64,000 nt of DNA from Rhyzopertha dominica (taxonomy: Eukaryota; Arthropoda; Insecta; Coleoptera; Bostrichidae), in the NCBI GenBank assembly GCA_025024175.1, contig QCXZ01000138.1, positions 53,530,015-53,594,014 on the forward strand, given 5' to 3'. The position numbers were made by a program, and so were the translations under genes. The notes under the pieces were generated by a model. The model did no database searches, had not been told where the DNA came from, and was given only the letters and a program-made list of their open reading frames with translations. Numbering within the stretch: position 1 is the first letter of the stretch; each line of letters starts with the position of its first letter. Shown here in pieces: positions 50,002 to 61,874 of this stretch.

Positions 50002-53000
50002 CTACTCTAGCAATTCCTCAATTTTCTTCTTCAACTCTATTATGCAGTTTTTGACGCTGTCGCAGAATTTTTCGAACCACTCTTCCTCACGCCTGCTCCT
50101 TTCCGTCTTTTTCGCGTCTCCACTCGTTGTTGACTCTGTTGCTACCTTAATCTCTGCCACATCAATGTTGCCAAGCCCACGTTGGATATCGGTTTTCTTT
50201 TCCCCGCTGGCGAACTTCAATTCTCGTTTTCCGTTGAACTGGTTGATCTCAAACTGGTCCCCGCTCGGCAGCACCGCTAACGGAACAGACTTCGTCTTTT
50301 GCTCCAGCATGTTCAGATTACTGTCGATAGCGTTTTCTGATGAGTCGATTTCACGTTTCGTTCTGTATATTACTGTCTGCGGTATCTCGTTGGTCAGAAT
50401 TGAACGAGATTTGATCTCTCTTAGTCTTAACATATCAGCCGGCGTCCACTTTTTCAACCCTTTGGTTTGAGAGACGTAGTTCTGGAAGTCCAAGGTAGAC
50501 CTTTTCTGCCTCTCTGGCCGCCGCGACAGCTTCGAAATCGGTCTCGTTAGTCTTTTGGCACCCAAAATTCGACGTTCTTGTAGCCTGCTTCTGATTCTGT
50601 TGATTAAGTCTTCTTTGTTCATTTGCTGTACGACTCTGTATTGTGGGGAAGCTTCTCTCGTCGCTCTGGTTTTGGCTAGAGCGTTAATAGGTTCTTGATT
50701 GGTGTTTCTGCGAAAGCGTTCGTCAAAATCGAAGGTGTTATAGTCACCTTCCATGAAATAGTCATCTCCAAAGTCTCGGAACACTTCCTTCGAGTTAGGT
50801 AGCTCGGGAACGTCATACTAGAAAGGTATAAAGTAATCATCCCACTAGCTTAAAAACAAACGAAACAAAACACCTTTTACTTACTAACAAGAGCCATATA
50901 TGATGTATTGTAGCAATTTCTAAATAATTTCATTCACAACCAACTTACCATGTTATCGATATTCTCCTGGCTCTCTTCGGCATTTTTCTCGACGACGTCC
51001 CCTTGTCTAGGTCTCTGTATCCTAGGCGGGATGAACCTGTCGATTTTCCCCTGGTTTTCGGCGTTCTCCAGAAATTCAATCGCCTCTCTCAACGCTTCTT
51101 GCGAGTCTCCGGCTGCGCTTACGTCCTCTTCGTCGCCATCTGCTTTAAACCTGTGCACCTGTTTCGGCAAGTGAAATCTGCGACGGGTGGGAACGTCTGC
51201 CTCCCCAAAATTCCTTCTGGGATATTCAGAGATGCCTCTGTGTCGGGTGAAGCCTGGCTGAACGATTATTTCTCTCCTTGCTCCTGCACGTGGCGACTCT
51301 TCCAGAGTGTGGTGAGCTCGATGTCCTTGGCCGATGGATTTGACCCTTAACAGGTCCATGTTGATGCCTCTCTTCATCCTGGACTTCATGGCCTTGATGA
51401 GCTTCTCGTGTTTGTCACTGGAATGGTAGCGTTTCTTCTGTTTTGTTGGTGGCTTTGGATTTGGAGGAGCGGCGACGTTTTGGGGATTGCAACGCTCTCC
51501 TGCGACATCTGGTACCACGAAGAATGCCACGGTTTGGGCGGGAACTTCTAGTTCCACTTCTGGAGTTGCCTTCATCGCTATCGATTGTGGAATGAACAAT
51601 TCGTTATCCTTCAGTACGGCTATGTCCAAGGGGTCTCCGTTCAAGAAGACGGTGCTAGAAGCAAAACTGCCAGTGTGTTTAGTGTTCCACAGAAGCATCC
51701 GAGACGATTAGAGAAATGAATTGGTACAAAAGTTTGAGCCCTGCCCAGTTTAACTTAAAGGCGACTTTGTTAACATGAAATTTGCTTTAAAAATATCGAA
51801 ACTAATGGTGAATCGACAACTTTTTCAACCTGATGTTTGTGAAGTTCAGATTTTGACGTGTTTTTTTTTTCATTGTACCAAAAATGCGTCAGATGAAGTC
51901 ATACATACTTGTGCTGTTGGGGTAATATAGAAAAGAATTTATAGGTGATTCAAAATGTGGTAATTACTTAGCAAGTACGCTGCAAAGATCTGAACTGTAG
52001 AAAGTCGTTCCTAAATTTAATAGGTAATCAAAATAATCAATGCTATTCAGAATATTCCATTAAAAAACATGAAGTTGGGTATTTTCCAGGCAAAATTAGA
52101 CACCTTGTTTAAGGGTGCTAAAAATAGGAGTATAATATTAAACGTGTATATTAATATGTAAGTTAAATTGATATCAAATCTGTACTAAATATTTTTGTGA
52201 AAAATCAATATCATCACAGCTAAGGGCCTTTGATTATTATTAACTGATTGCCTAATTGAATCGTCCAGTTTCAATATTTTTCATAAAATGGGTTAGCCAA
52301 GGCCCTGTATTCAGTATTTTAGGGGCTATCTATCTATCAAGTTTGGTAAGCTCCAAAACGGACAAATCCAAGCAAAATAGGACGTTTTATTTCACTATCA
52401 GTTTCAAAACCAGTCATCTCTAACGCAGTTTTTTAATTGTAACCAATAAGGAACGTCCATCTCATTGTTGTTTGGTTTTGATATTATTGCCAGTTAATAC
52501 GAGTTAATTCTTACTTGGGGTCTGAAGTAAAAACACTGCCTTTTTATAAGTAGGTATGTTCATGTAAATTAAGTAGATCGCTTTAACTTCTACTGAAAAT
52601 GACAGCTTAACTGCCGAAATATATGCATTTAGATGTTTTAAATTATGGTGTTTAGAGTTTTCCACTGTAGATTAACATTTAAAATATTTAGCACTAAAAT
52701 AACCATTAATCCACCGTAACACACTATTGTATTGCTTACTTTTCTTCCGGGTAACTTGAATTGAGCAAATATGCTTGAATGGTGATATTCTCTCTGGTCT
52801 CGCCATGTAGTTTAAATGAAACTGTACGGGTTTCGGTGTCGTTGTTGATAACCATAAAAGTTATGCCGGAATTAGGATACATCTGTTTACTGGCACAATG
52901 AGCATAAACAAGCAAATCCCTTTTTAAACTCGATGATCTGGTGATATTAAACACACCAGTACCCATCAGTCTCTTGTGTAACAGTGATACCCAATAGATC

Positions 53001-55649
53001 TAGAAGTTAACAGTGCACGTAGAGTGTAGGTATTGGAGTATTTTGGGAACTTACCGGCGTAGCAGAAACTAATTCCTCATTTGACGGTTGTCTAAACAAG
53101 ACAGAGTATCCTAGTTTGGCAACGTCCCCGATATTTTTACCCCAACTCAAAGCGCATTTCCATGTAATCGGTTTGTCGTATTTGGGGGCCGAAGTCCACA
53201 TTTCTACTTTGTTCTGCTTACTGAATTCGGTTTGGTTTTTGATTTCTTGTGGAAAAACTTCAGCACTCCTAGGTATAACGCTCTTTATTTAGTTGAATTT
53301 AAAAACCCCGTTACCGTACTTACGGTTCCCACATCACGCTATCTACATCGTTTCTAAGGAATCCAATCATGGTGCTGTACGTAGAGTACGTCCATTCGCT
53401 GGTGTCGCTTCCGACGATTTTCCAAGGATATCTCTTTTGGTCGAAAGTTGAAATAAATACTTTCAGAGCCTTGAGATCGTACGTATATTCTTCAATGAAT
53501 TTGCTAGAAGCGTCTATGGTAAAAAAAAGTAACGCATTCAAAATTCGTTCAAAATATTAACAGTAACAATAATAAGAAAAGAAATAGTTCAAGAGAGAAG
53601 TAATCTAGAAACAAGAAAAAGTTTATATACGAGTAGTAATGTCATATGGCATATCGCGCAAGACCTTCGTGGCAAGATTCTATGAGACACGTAGCTCACC
53701 TTCAGTAAAGGCGTTCATGCAGGTAATATTTTGTGTAAAAGATCTTCTATAGATTTATTTACAATGTCTAGATATTGTTAAAATTGAGAACCTTCGTCTA
53801 GTGCTAACTACATGTAATGAAAGGCAAGTCTTGAATATAAGTATACCGCTGATGAAGTGTTTTAAACGTGCATAGCCACCCCAAGCCTCTGAGCCTAACC
53901 GATGTGCCCTGAGGATATCTTAAACCTATAGTGTATAGATACGTCGTTTATCAGCACTAACCAAACAGTGGACCACACTTTATATCACAATAGTTAAAAT
54001 TTGACAAAACCAATGACTCACACAACATTTTTAACTTCCCCATTAAGGTATCATAGTGCCTATACATATACAATATCACCCTTAAAGCCGCTCATGTCTT
54101 ATTCAAGTCGTGCGTAACATGATCAGAGAAGCGTAGGCTACTATCAGTAACCAGTCCTAAGCTCTTAGCGCATTTAGCGACAATTACTATAAAGAGTACT
54201 CCATTTTAGTAGGTATTTAAAATACCCCGACTTAGGGTAACTTTAAACACCCAATAGACTTTAATATGTATACTTTTTTACTGAATTTGAATTCCGCAAA
54301 GAAATGTTAGTACCTGTACTTGATTATACTTACTCCATCCCATTTGCCAGTAACAGGTATTGTTCAGTTCAGCAACTGCCTCGAATATGGGCCTCCATTC
54401 CTCAGGGTTCCAAGGGTTGTTTCCGTTAACATCGTTAACGGCAAAGACTGGAGTCATGTTAACACTTGCGAACCACTCGATGACGTCTCCCAGCATAGGT
54501 CCCGTGAAATTCAACGTGGAATTTATAGATTTCGGATCCGGGAGAACGTAGCCGTCGTCTTCGGAGTACTGCAGGTGTTCCGTGGATGGTCCTGCTATTC
54601 GAATATACCCGGGGCTGAGGTTGTTCGCCAAAATGACCGTGGAGTAGCTGCAATATGATGGGTTTGGGAAATTAACGATAAACACTGTAGCAATAGATTA
54701 AACATCCGACGTTTGATGTGGCTACAATTAGAGCTAAAGCTAAACGATATACGTTAAGAGATATCGATACCCGAAATATCGGGATTACGATTCTCAATGC
54801 GTTTTTATCTTAGTTGCAATAGATGGCACGTACTAAAAAAATAATTAATGATGCTAACAAATGTATACAAAAAATATTAGAATTAACAAATACTGAAACA
54901 CGATGAATTACTTCGTCATTTTTACTCTACTGCGCAATATTACCAAAGTTTAGTTCTATTTTTCTATAATAATCTTTTTAATGTTCAATGTTCACTTAAA
55001 TCTCGATATCATTCGTGCTGTGCCAAAAATGGACAACGTATTGCACAACTGATGTAAATTTTATATCTTCTGTTTCAATATGTTACGCGTTTTTATGTTA
55101 TACTTAAAAGAAAGCTATACCTACTCGCTGCAAAACTTTTTTTCTCTATAGTGACAATTTTCTTGATTTAAATTTACATAATACTCGATGATCAGCGAGG
55201 ATATTTCTCGTATATGTTCAGGAGGCCTTCCACAATCCATATCAAAACTTTACTTAAGATGAATTCGCTAGATCATCTAATATTGCAAACAAAAATTCAC
55301 TAAATTACAGCAATCGTTTTATAAGAAATGGTTGCAGTTTACGAACTTAAATTTGTACAATAATCTAATTCAACATTCCCATAATACGAGATGTAAGTCT
55401 TCAGAAACGCAATTTGGTCTCCTTAAGCGTTATTAAATTTACTTACTTCAAAGCTTCTCCTCCGAAAAGCGTAACTGGATCTATAGAAATACTAAGAAAC
55501 TTATCACTGACGACTTGCAACGTCTTATTCAAATTCAAACAGTATTCAACTCTTCCACTAGCTTCCACATCGTCTTGAGAGTAACAGGATGCCACAAACA
55601 CACTCAAAAAGANACCCGTTNGCAGCATCATGGATAAAACTCGATGCAA
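50002..55649 (-). CDS. Secreted heparanase-like (GH79) protein with long C-terminal extension; catalytic residues missing
   Basis: Seven exons on the minus strand: 55649-55447, 54647-54334, 53513-53324, 53268-53055, 52999-52740, 51666-50949 and 50817-50002. All have AG/GT edges, the phases agree, and the total is 905 codons. An N-terminal signal peptide (two Ns nearby, 55613 and 55621) precedes a heparanase-like domain to about residue 450: LSPGYIRIAG, IFEAVAEL..CYWQMGW, DSVMW, and YWVSLLHKRLMGT match heparanase blocks in order. Heparanase cleaves heparan sulfate with two glutamates in ELGNEP and LGETSS; here these read QMGWN (Asn173, codon split by an intron) and EMWTS, so neither Glu is at its place. 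Residues 451-904 are basic, low in Cys, with furin-like RMKR (493), RQKR (739) and RTKR (788) and two Cys near the end (885, 891). I do not recognise a family for this part. Many N-glycosylation sequons fit secretion. Confidence 0.85.
51667..52739 (-). other. Intron of the heparanase-like gene
   Basis: Donor AA|GTAAGC at 52739 and acceptor CTGGCAG at 51667. The acceptor was chosen because its phase fits and because it aligns the VFLNG block with human heparanase at the right distance. The open frame extends about eleven codons further upstream, but no AG is there. No element recognised. Confidence 0.6.
53514..54333 (-). other. Intron of the heparanase-like gene
   Basis: Donor TGGA|GTAAGT at 54333, acceptor ACCATAG at 53514. 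No coding sequence was found inside that could restore a catalytic ELGNEP-like motif. Confidence 0.6.
54648..55446 (-). other. First intron of the heparanase-like gene
   Basis: Donor GAA|GTAAGT at 55446, acceptor CATATTGCAG at 54648. AT-rich, nothing recognised. Confidence 0.6.
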
Positions 55650-56499
55650 AAACCCAGTCTGTCGTATTTATAAAATTCTAACTAAAACTATTTGGCGAAT
55701 GCTCGGTCAGCAGTAACCTAATTTCGCTTGTAAATATTTGCTATTAACCGTGAGGCAAATAATAACAAAAATAAATTGCGGGTTTGGTATGCCACTGGCG
55801 ATTTTTTTTTAGTTCAGCATGTTTTCAGGAAACTAAATTAATCAGAGCAAATAGTTATCCGAATGTTTGGTTACAGTTTGATGGCGTTCTTCCGTTTTAC
55901 TCGTCAGGAATTAATATGCTAGTGTATGTCGTTTATTGCGTTTTGTAGAGCCACGCAGATTATCTATTGTTTGTGTTGATATGACACCGAATTGTTTACT
56001 TTTGCAAATAAATGTAGTTGATACAGTCTTTTTTAATAAGTGCGGTTTCCGAATGGAATTGTCACTTGTTTTTTTTTTTGACAAGAATAGTATATTTTCT
56101 TTTGATCAAAATATTCTTGTGGCAACTTAGTCAGCCTGCCTGTTTTCTGCTTACCTGAATTTTAAAGAAACTTGACAAGGATTTTATTAATCGGCAAATA
56201 TATAAACATATTTTCAAGCAAGCTTAAAACAGACTTAAAGCCACTGCATATATTATAAGCGTTATATAAAGTACCGACAACTACAGTTTGAGTTTGATTC
56301 GGGAACATAAAAGACAAAATTATCCTGTCTCGACTTCGTATATATAAGTCTAATAGTTGCAGGTAATTCTAAATACTACAAGCTATTAATAATTACAAAC
56401 AGTCTTTCAAAATTAAAAAACTGACTGCCAATAATACGAAATCTACATGGATATGACGAGAAATTTGGAGCGTGCAAACAGGAAGTTATGATCACGAAA
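55650..56499. other. Upstream region of the heparanase-like gene
   Basis: About 850 bp between the signal-peptide exon and Penelope-like relics. No gene or clear promoter motif identified. The promoter of the heparanase-like gene is expected here. Confidence 0.4.
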
Positions 56500-56755
56500 G
56501 TATAAATTTGGAAAGATTATGAATATCGCTTCTTTTATTAACACTATGAATTTGTCTATTAATATGGGCCATTTCTAAAAAAAGATGTTTCTTTAAATGT
56601 ATTTCTTTTCCCAAAACTGTTAAATCATTAAAATTAAATTTGTGGTCAAGTTCATAACAATGATTAAATATTACAGAGGTTGTTTTATTATTTTTTATTA
56701 CTCTTATGTGTTCTTTAACTCTGTCAATTAAGTGTCTGTCAGTTTGACCTATATC
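56500..56755 (-). pseudogene. GIY-YIG endonuclease domain of a Penelope-like element
   Basis: The minus strand is open for about 85 residues, starting IGQTDRHLIDRVKEH and followed by NHCYELDHKFNF and a KKHLFLEMAHI block. This matches the GIY-YIG core (YIGQT.R...R..EH), the conserved His block and the final Glu helix at the C-terminus of Penelope-like proteins. The first Tyr-rich strand is cut off at the junction at 56755, where an oppositely oriented Penelope piece begins. Confidence 0.8.
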
Positions 56756-56925
56756 TTAATAGTTAAATCAGATAAAGGTAATGTAACTACAGCTATTACT
56801 AGAACTTTACATTTAGAGAAATCCCTCGAATTACTAAGTGATAGAAAATTTGATGTTCTTATTGATTCTGATCCTACCATTTCCATTCGAAACAGGCTAA
56901 TAAAATTATCAAAAAGTTAAAAAAA
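56735..56925 (+). pseudogene. N-terminal Penelope-like reverse transcriptase fragment
   Basis: The plus-strand frame reads ILIVKSDKGNVTTAI and then a LSDRKFDVL...DPT block, the K.DKGN motif and following DPT block that precede the reverse transcriptase palm in Penelope-like elements. It ends at a stop at about 56920. It abuts the GIY-YIG piece on the other strand. Confidence 0.75.
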
Positions 56926-57660
56926 TTATAATATGATTTTCTTTTCAGATAGCAAAAGGTTTTCTCAGAATTGTATTCTTTACCAAAGATATGTAAATCA
57001 TTTTGATTTAAATAAAAATGAATCAATCAATAAAAATCAAGATGATATTTTATTTTTTAATTTAATTTAAATCAATGGTTTACATCAGTTTTAATAAATC
57101 ATTATGATTATGATCAAATCATTTCGTTCATGAACGATTCACAACATATTGAACCAATCTACCGAATGTACCGTACTAAATCAGTGGTTGCAAATTCCAC
57201 ATTCATTTAAAAATGTACATTAGTTCTTTCAATAGATTTTTCCCTCTAACAGATACTTAGCTGTCGTAATTAACATTCATCTTAATCCGTTCATTGCTGC
57301 GATTCAATAATGTCCATCCCTAGTTGCGTGGTTGTCAACTTGTCAACGTCAAACTTCAACTGTTAAATTTTGAAATGTCACGAGCGTCAACATTACCATT
57401 GTTTTGTAATGTTATGAAAAAGTACATGAAGAGCTAATAGAAGTAATTGGTAACAAAGGTTAACGTTTTTTTCCAGTAAGTACGAAGGTTCTAAGCCGTG
57501 GCTTTGTCCCTCTAAAATGCAGCACGCGAATTCTTTGCTATTTTCTTCAGAGGGCCGGAGTGCGTCTTTATCAGTCAGATAAACCACTTACCCAATTGAG
57601 ATAATAAATCTAAATCTAACAATGTTCCACGACCTCCTGTGACACCCGCTCGGTGCCAAC
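56926..57660. other. Hr96: Upstream region of Hr96
   Basis: About 730 bp between a Penelope relic and the Hr96 start codon. It should hold promoter and 5' untranslated sequence. A possible untranslated-exon donor (CCA|GTAAGTACG near 57476) is visible. No motif is certain. Confidence 0.4.
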
Positions 57661-60600
57661 ATGGAGTGGAAGAACGACGCCAGTAAAATATGCGGAGTAT
57701 GCGGTGACAAGGCGTTGGGCTACAATTTCAATGCCATAACATGCGAGAGCTGCAAGGCGTTCTTTCGACGCAACGCGCTCGCAAAGAAGGACTTCCGGTG
57801 CCCCTTCAACCAGCAGTGCGAGATCACGACGGTGACGCGTCGCTTCTGCCAAAAATGCAGGTTGGACAAGTGCTTCACGATTGGTATGCGAAAGGATTAC
57901 ATAATGTCTGACGAGGACAAGTTCCTGAAACGGCAGAAGATCGAAGAGAACAGGGCTCGTAAGCGACAGGCGCCCAACGGATTTAAGAAGGGGTTCAAGA
58001 AAGTGAAACGGGAAAATGTGAACGACGACGACACCCAAGACGAAGACGGGGAGAGGAATACCGACTCCGACACTAGTGGGGAACAGTATTTTGCTTGTGT
58101 CGGTGCTCAAACTCAGCCTGTCGGTTCAGAGGACGGAGGGTCGTATACAAGTGAGAATACCGTGTCGCCCGAGACTAACCTGGCTTCTCCGCAAAACGAC
58201 AATTCCATGATTAGAACGATGTTGACATCGACGCCCAACAGTGTCGTAATGAATGGAGAGGACAGTACGGGTCCGTTTATGTCGTTAGTGAACAATAACG
58301 ACACTAACTGCAACCACAATGGGGTTAATATTGTTAGGATGACGGCAGATGTGACCAGAGATGTCTTGCAGGATGTAAAAAGGTATGAATTGTAAATCTT
58401 CGTTCGTTTAACAAAGGTCTAAATAAATCACATTAGCAATCATTTGAATTACCGATGTAGTTCATTGTAGTTTTCTTGTGTACAGAACAAGTCTCAAATA
58501 GCAGCTTACTTACTAAATCATATATGACATTCCTAAAAAGCAACTCTACCAACANNGCTGCTCCAAGTAAAAGCACAGTAACCAATATTTTAAGCAAAAC
58601 TGGCAATGCCAGTCTTATCGTTTCTATTAACTGTTTTAGACCCGTACACAAACACAGCATTTGTTTCTTGGAAAATGTACAGTACCTAAATAAATAAATT
58701 AGTTGCTTCAATAATCCTTATAAAGATTAGGAAATGGTATTTGATGGAGGGTTTTGTACCCTTAAGTTTTCAAATAACATGTTTGCGTTTAGTATTGTAA
58801 AGTGATTTTTTTTATGTTAAAGCTTGTTAAATGAACTGTGTTGAATGAAAAAAGTTTGAGATAATTTACTAACATACTCGACGTTGGATGGTGAAATGTA
58901 TTAGCTGCACAAAGCCAATTTGCCAATGAAAATGAACTCGTGAAAACTTTGGAAGCAAGCTCTCTTAATGATGGCAGTGTATCGAGTATGAAAATCTAGT
59001 AAAATCCCTACATTTCACATATAAGAAACATAACAACTGGCAAGATGTCTTCGAAACCTACCATTAATAGAGAAACTGATAGCTATTTTTGAGTATAACA
59101 CTATTTGGTAATCTAGACAATATTGATTCTATTATCTTTGTTGGAAATGATGCTTTTCTGGTTTTAGTTATTAGCAAAGGTTATTTATTATACCGGCTGT
59201 TAATGCAAAATATCAAAATTTGTATTTGTATAAAATGTAACCGTTTACTTCTGTGCAAAATATCAGTGCTGTTGAACACTCATGGTTTAACATTAAGTAT
59301 TAAATTTTGTGTTAGATTTAATACTTAATATACACGCACTTGTATTCTGCTTTGCATGTTTTTGTTAAACTGAGCACCTAATATCTCAAATTTCATTAAT
59401 TTTTGTATTAGTGTGTTTACTTCTTGTACACCTACATTCTTAAATATCATTCAGTGTACATTAGCAAACTTGCAGATATTATACAATCAAAAAGAACTCA
59501 TTTGTATCCCCGTGCATGAGTATTTGGTGATGTAACTAGGAAAAAACTGTTTATACTTTTCAATTGGATTTCGAATGTTGACATAGCTGGATACCTGTTT
59601 CCGACCAGTATTCATGTTTACACAAGATATCCAATATTTGTTTATCTCGCCAATTGGATGTGTTGCTCTTTCGATAAAGTGCGAAATTGTCCTAGAGCAG
59701 TGAGGAAATGATGTGTGCATGTTGGCATTTCAAATTGATTACAATTTCATGTGAATCATGTATTTCACAATTATTTTTAGTTGGAATTAAAGGAAAGAGT
59801 AGTGAAATTGTAAAAAGAATTTGACCATTAAGGGATATTATGTATACTTGTTTGTTCTCTGTACAGGTACTTATGTACATATAAATGATAAAAATACATT
59901 ATACCATTTTTTGTATTCATCATATTTTTTAAAGTTGAAACTAGTGTACTATCAGTTTACAATTCCAGGTGTCTGATACTAATTGAAAAGATACTCATCT
60001 TTATGTGACATACTTAATAACATCAATAAAACTGAGTCATTCCTATTATATTAACATAAATAGTGAACATACATACTTTTTAATAAACCATATAGGTGGA
60101 AATATGTTACTTCTAATTTTATAAGGTGTTATTAAAAATGTTGCTTAATATATAGAAGATCTAAGTAATTTTAACTTAAATCTAATGAAGAACTTGTAAA
60201 ATTAATCAGTGACATGAATAGAAAAGTTTAATAAATCAAAGTTCTCCGTCTCCGTCACTTCTGTAGTCACAGTTTTTCGATAAACTTCAGAAAATTGTTA
60301 TTTGGCCTTTTTTTTTTAGGATACCTATAGAAGCAAACTCAATTGAATCAATACTTTGTGAAGCCATTAAGTTAGAATACGAGGCATACTCTTCCATAGC
60401 CCAGTGCCATTCCTCCTCACGTGAACTGAACGATGCCGAGCGAGCAAAACTCAACGAACTAATCGTAGCCAACAAAGCACTCCACACTCCCCTAGATGAA
60501 GATCTGAACGGCCTTGTAGGGGATGATTACAGATTCTCGGTATGCCTTGAATCAGTCCCTCGAAAGACGTAATACAAATGCTTAATTGCAGCAATCTAAC

Positions 60601-61874
60601 GATCCCGCCTTGGTGGACGTCATAAATTTAACGGCAGTCGCAATTCGCCGGTTGATAAAAATGGCGAAGAAGATCAACGCGTTCAAGAACATGTGTCAGG
60701 AGGATCAGGTGGCGTTGCTGAAGGGTGGATGTACAGAAATGATGATTTTGAGGAGCATGAGCAATTTCGACCCCACAAAACAGATGTGGAAGGTAAGAAA
60801 TGCCATGAGTTTGTTTTGCGTTTTCATCCTTTTAATTGAATGTGTAGCTCTGTGCCGTATCAGTACTATAGGATGGGTCATGTAAATTAATAAAGCAACA
60901 GTAGTCCGGGCCTGTTGTCTGTTAGAAATGTGAGTCAAAAATAAATGGAAAGATGAAATGTTGTTCTAGGGCTGTCCTTTAACACATTTCATCAGCAAAA
61001 TATGTCTGTTTTAGAGGTGATTGGAGCTTTTATGAAGGATGAATTCGAAAATCTAGTACAACTTTCCTTAAATGAAAACAACTTTGCTTAAATTAAATAA
61101 ACTAGGTAATAAACGGTTTTGATGTGTGAACCTGGTGTTAATTTAAGAATTTTTTATTTACATACGAGGCCTATTTCATAAAACAGAGGCTTGTATTCAC
61201 TAAGTGTGAACATCTCTAAAAGTCGCTTGCATTTACTAATATTTTTGTGTCAAATTCATGAACACCACTTATTTACAATATAATATACATATATGTATAT
61301 AAAGTGTTTCCTAATTAAATAAAGATTATTATCATTATTACTCGTACTTATAAGGAATGAGTGTTAGATCATTTACGTAGTTTTATGTCATTTTGCTGTT
61401 AGATACCGCACAGTCAAGACACACTAACCTTAAACGTCGATTTTCTAAAACAAGCCAAAGGAAACATATACTACGAGCTGGAGCGCTACATGAAAGCAAT
61501 GGATCCGAAATGGAGAAGCGACGAGAACATCATACTTATCCTTTGCGCCATAGTCTTGTTCACACCAGACAGGCCGCGCGTGGTACACCAGGACGTTATC
61601 AAACTGGAGCAAGTAAGTTTTTTTTTTTTTTGTAATGTTTTCGTTCCTCGTCGTTCACTGGGTATTTTCCTTGAAGAATTCGTACTACTACCTCCTGAGG
61701 AGGTATCTGGAGAGCGTTTATGCGGGATGCGAGGCGAAATCGACGTTCCTCAAGCTGATACAGAAGATCGCCGAGCTTCACAAGTTGAACGAGGATGTCA
61801 TCAACGTTTACCTGGACATGAACCCTTCGGACGTGGAACCATTGCTCATAGAGATTTTCGATCTAAAGCGCTAG
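57661..61874 (+). CDS. Hr96: Nuclear hormone receptor Hr96 (NR1J family)
   Basis: Nuclear receptor; in Drosophila Hr96 acts as a lipid- and xenobiotic-responsive transcription factor. Exons: 57661-58382, 60320-60539, 60592-60792, 61403-61612 and 61677-61874, with matching phases, giving 516 residues. The ATG is in a good context (CAACATGG). DNA-binding domain at residues about 10-80 with two C4 zinc fingers (CGVCGDKALGYNF; CRLDKCFTIGM) and the unusual P-box CESCKA typical of NR1J receptors. A basic then acidic, Ser/Asn-rich hinge fills the rest of exon 1. The ligand-binding domain begins RIPIEANSIESILCEAIKLE, contains the signature FKNMCQEDQVALLKGGCTEMM, and ends with an AF-2 helix, PLLIEIFDL, three residues before the stop. 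All parts look intact. Confidence 0.97.
58383..60319 (+). other. Hr96: First intron of Hr96
   Basis: 1.94 kb, donor AAAAAG|GTATGA, acceptor TTTTTTTTAG. It contains NN at 58555-58556 and a Ser/Asn-rich open stretch at 58488-58697, whose phase does not fit as an exon. No other element recognised. Confidence 0.7.
60793..61402 (+). other. Hr96: Third intron of Hr96
   Basis: 610 bp, donor AAG|GTAAGA, acceptor TGCTGTTAG, both in phase 0. Nothing else seen. Confidence 0.75.

Noticed and set aside
50042..51350. Plus-strand frames of 74-142 codons opposite the heparanase-like gene
   Set aside because: Mirror frames of the coding exons; no domain and no splice or start support.
51667..51698. Extending exon 6 of the heparanase-like gene to the first in-frame ATG
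   Set aside because: No acceptor AG lies at the edge, and the extension would break the spacing to the VFLNG block; the AG at 51667-51668 fits phase and alignment.
57616..58110. 164-codon minus-strand frame opposite Hr96 exon 1
   Set aside because: It is a shadow of the GC-richer Hr96 coding sequence on the other strand, without its own motifs.
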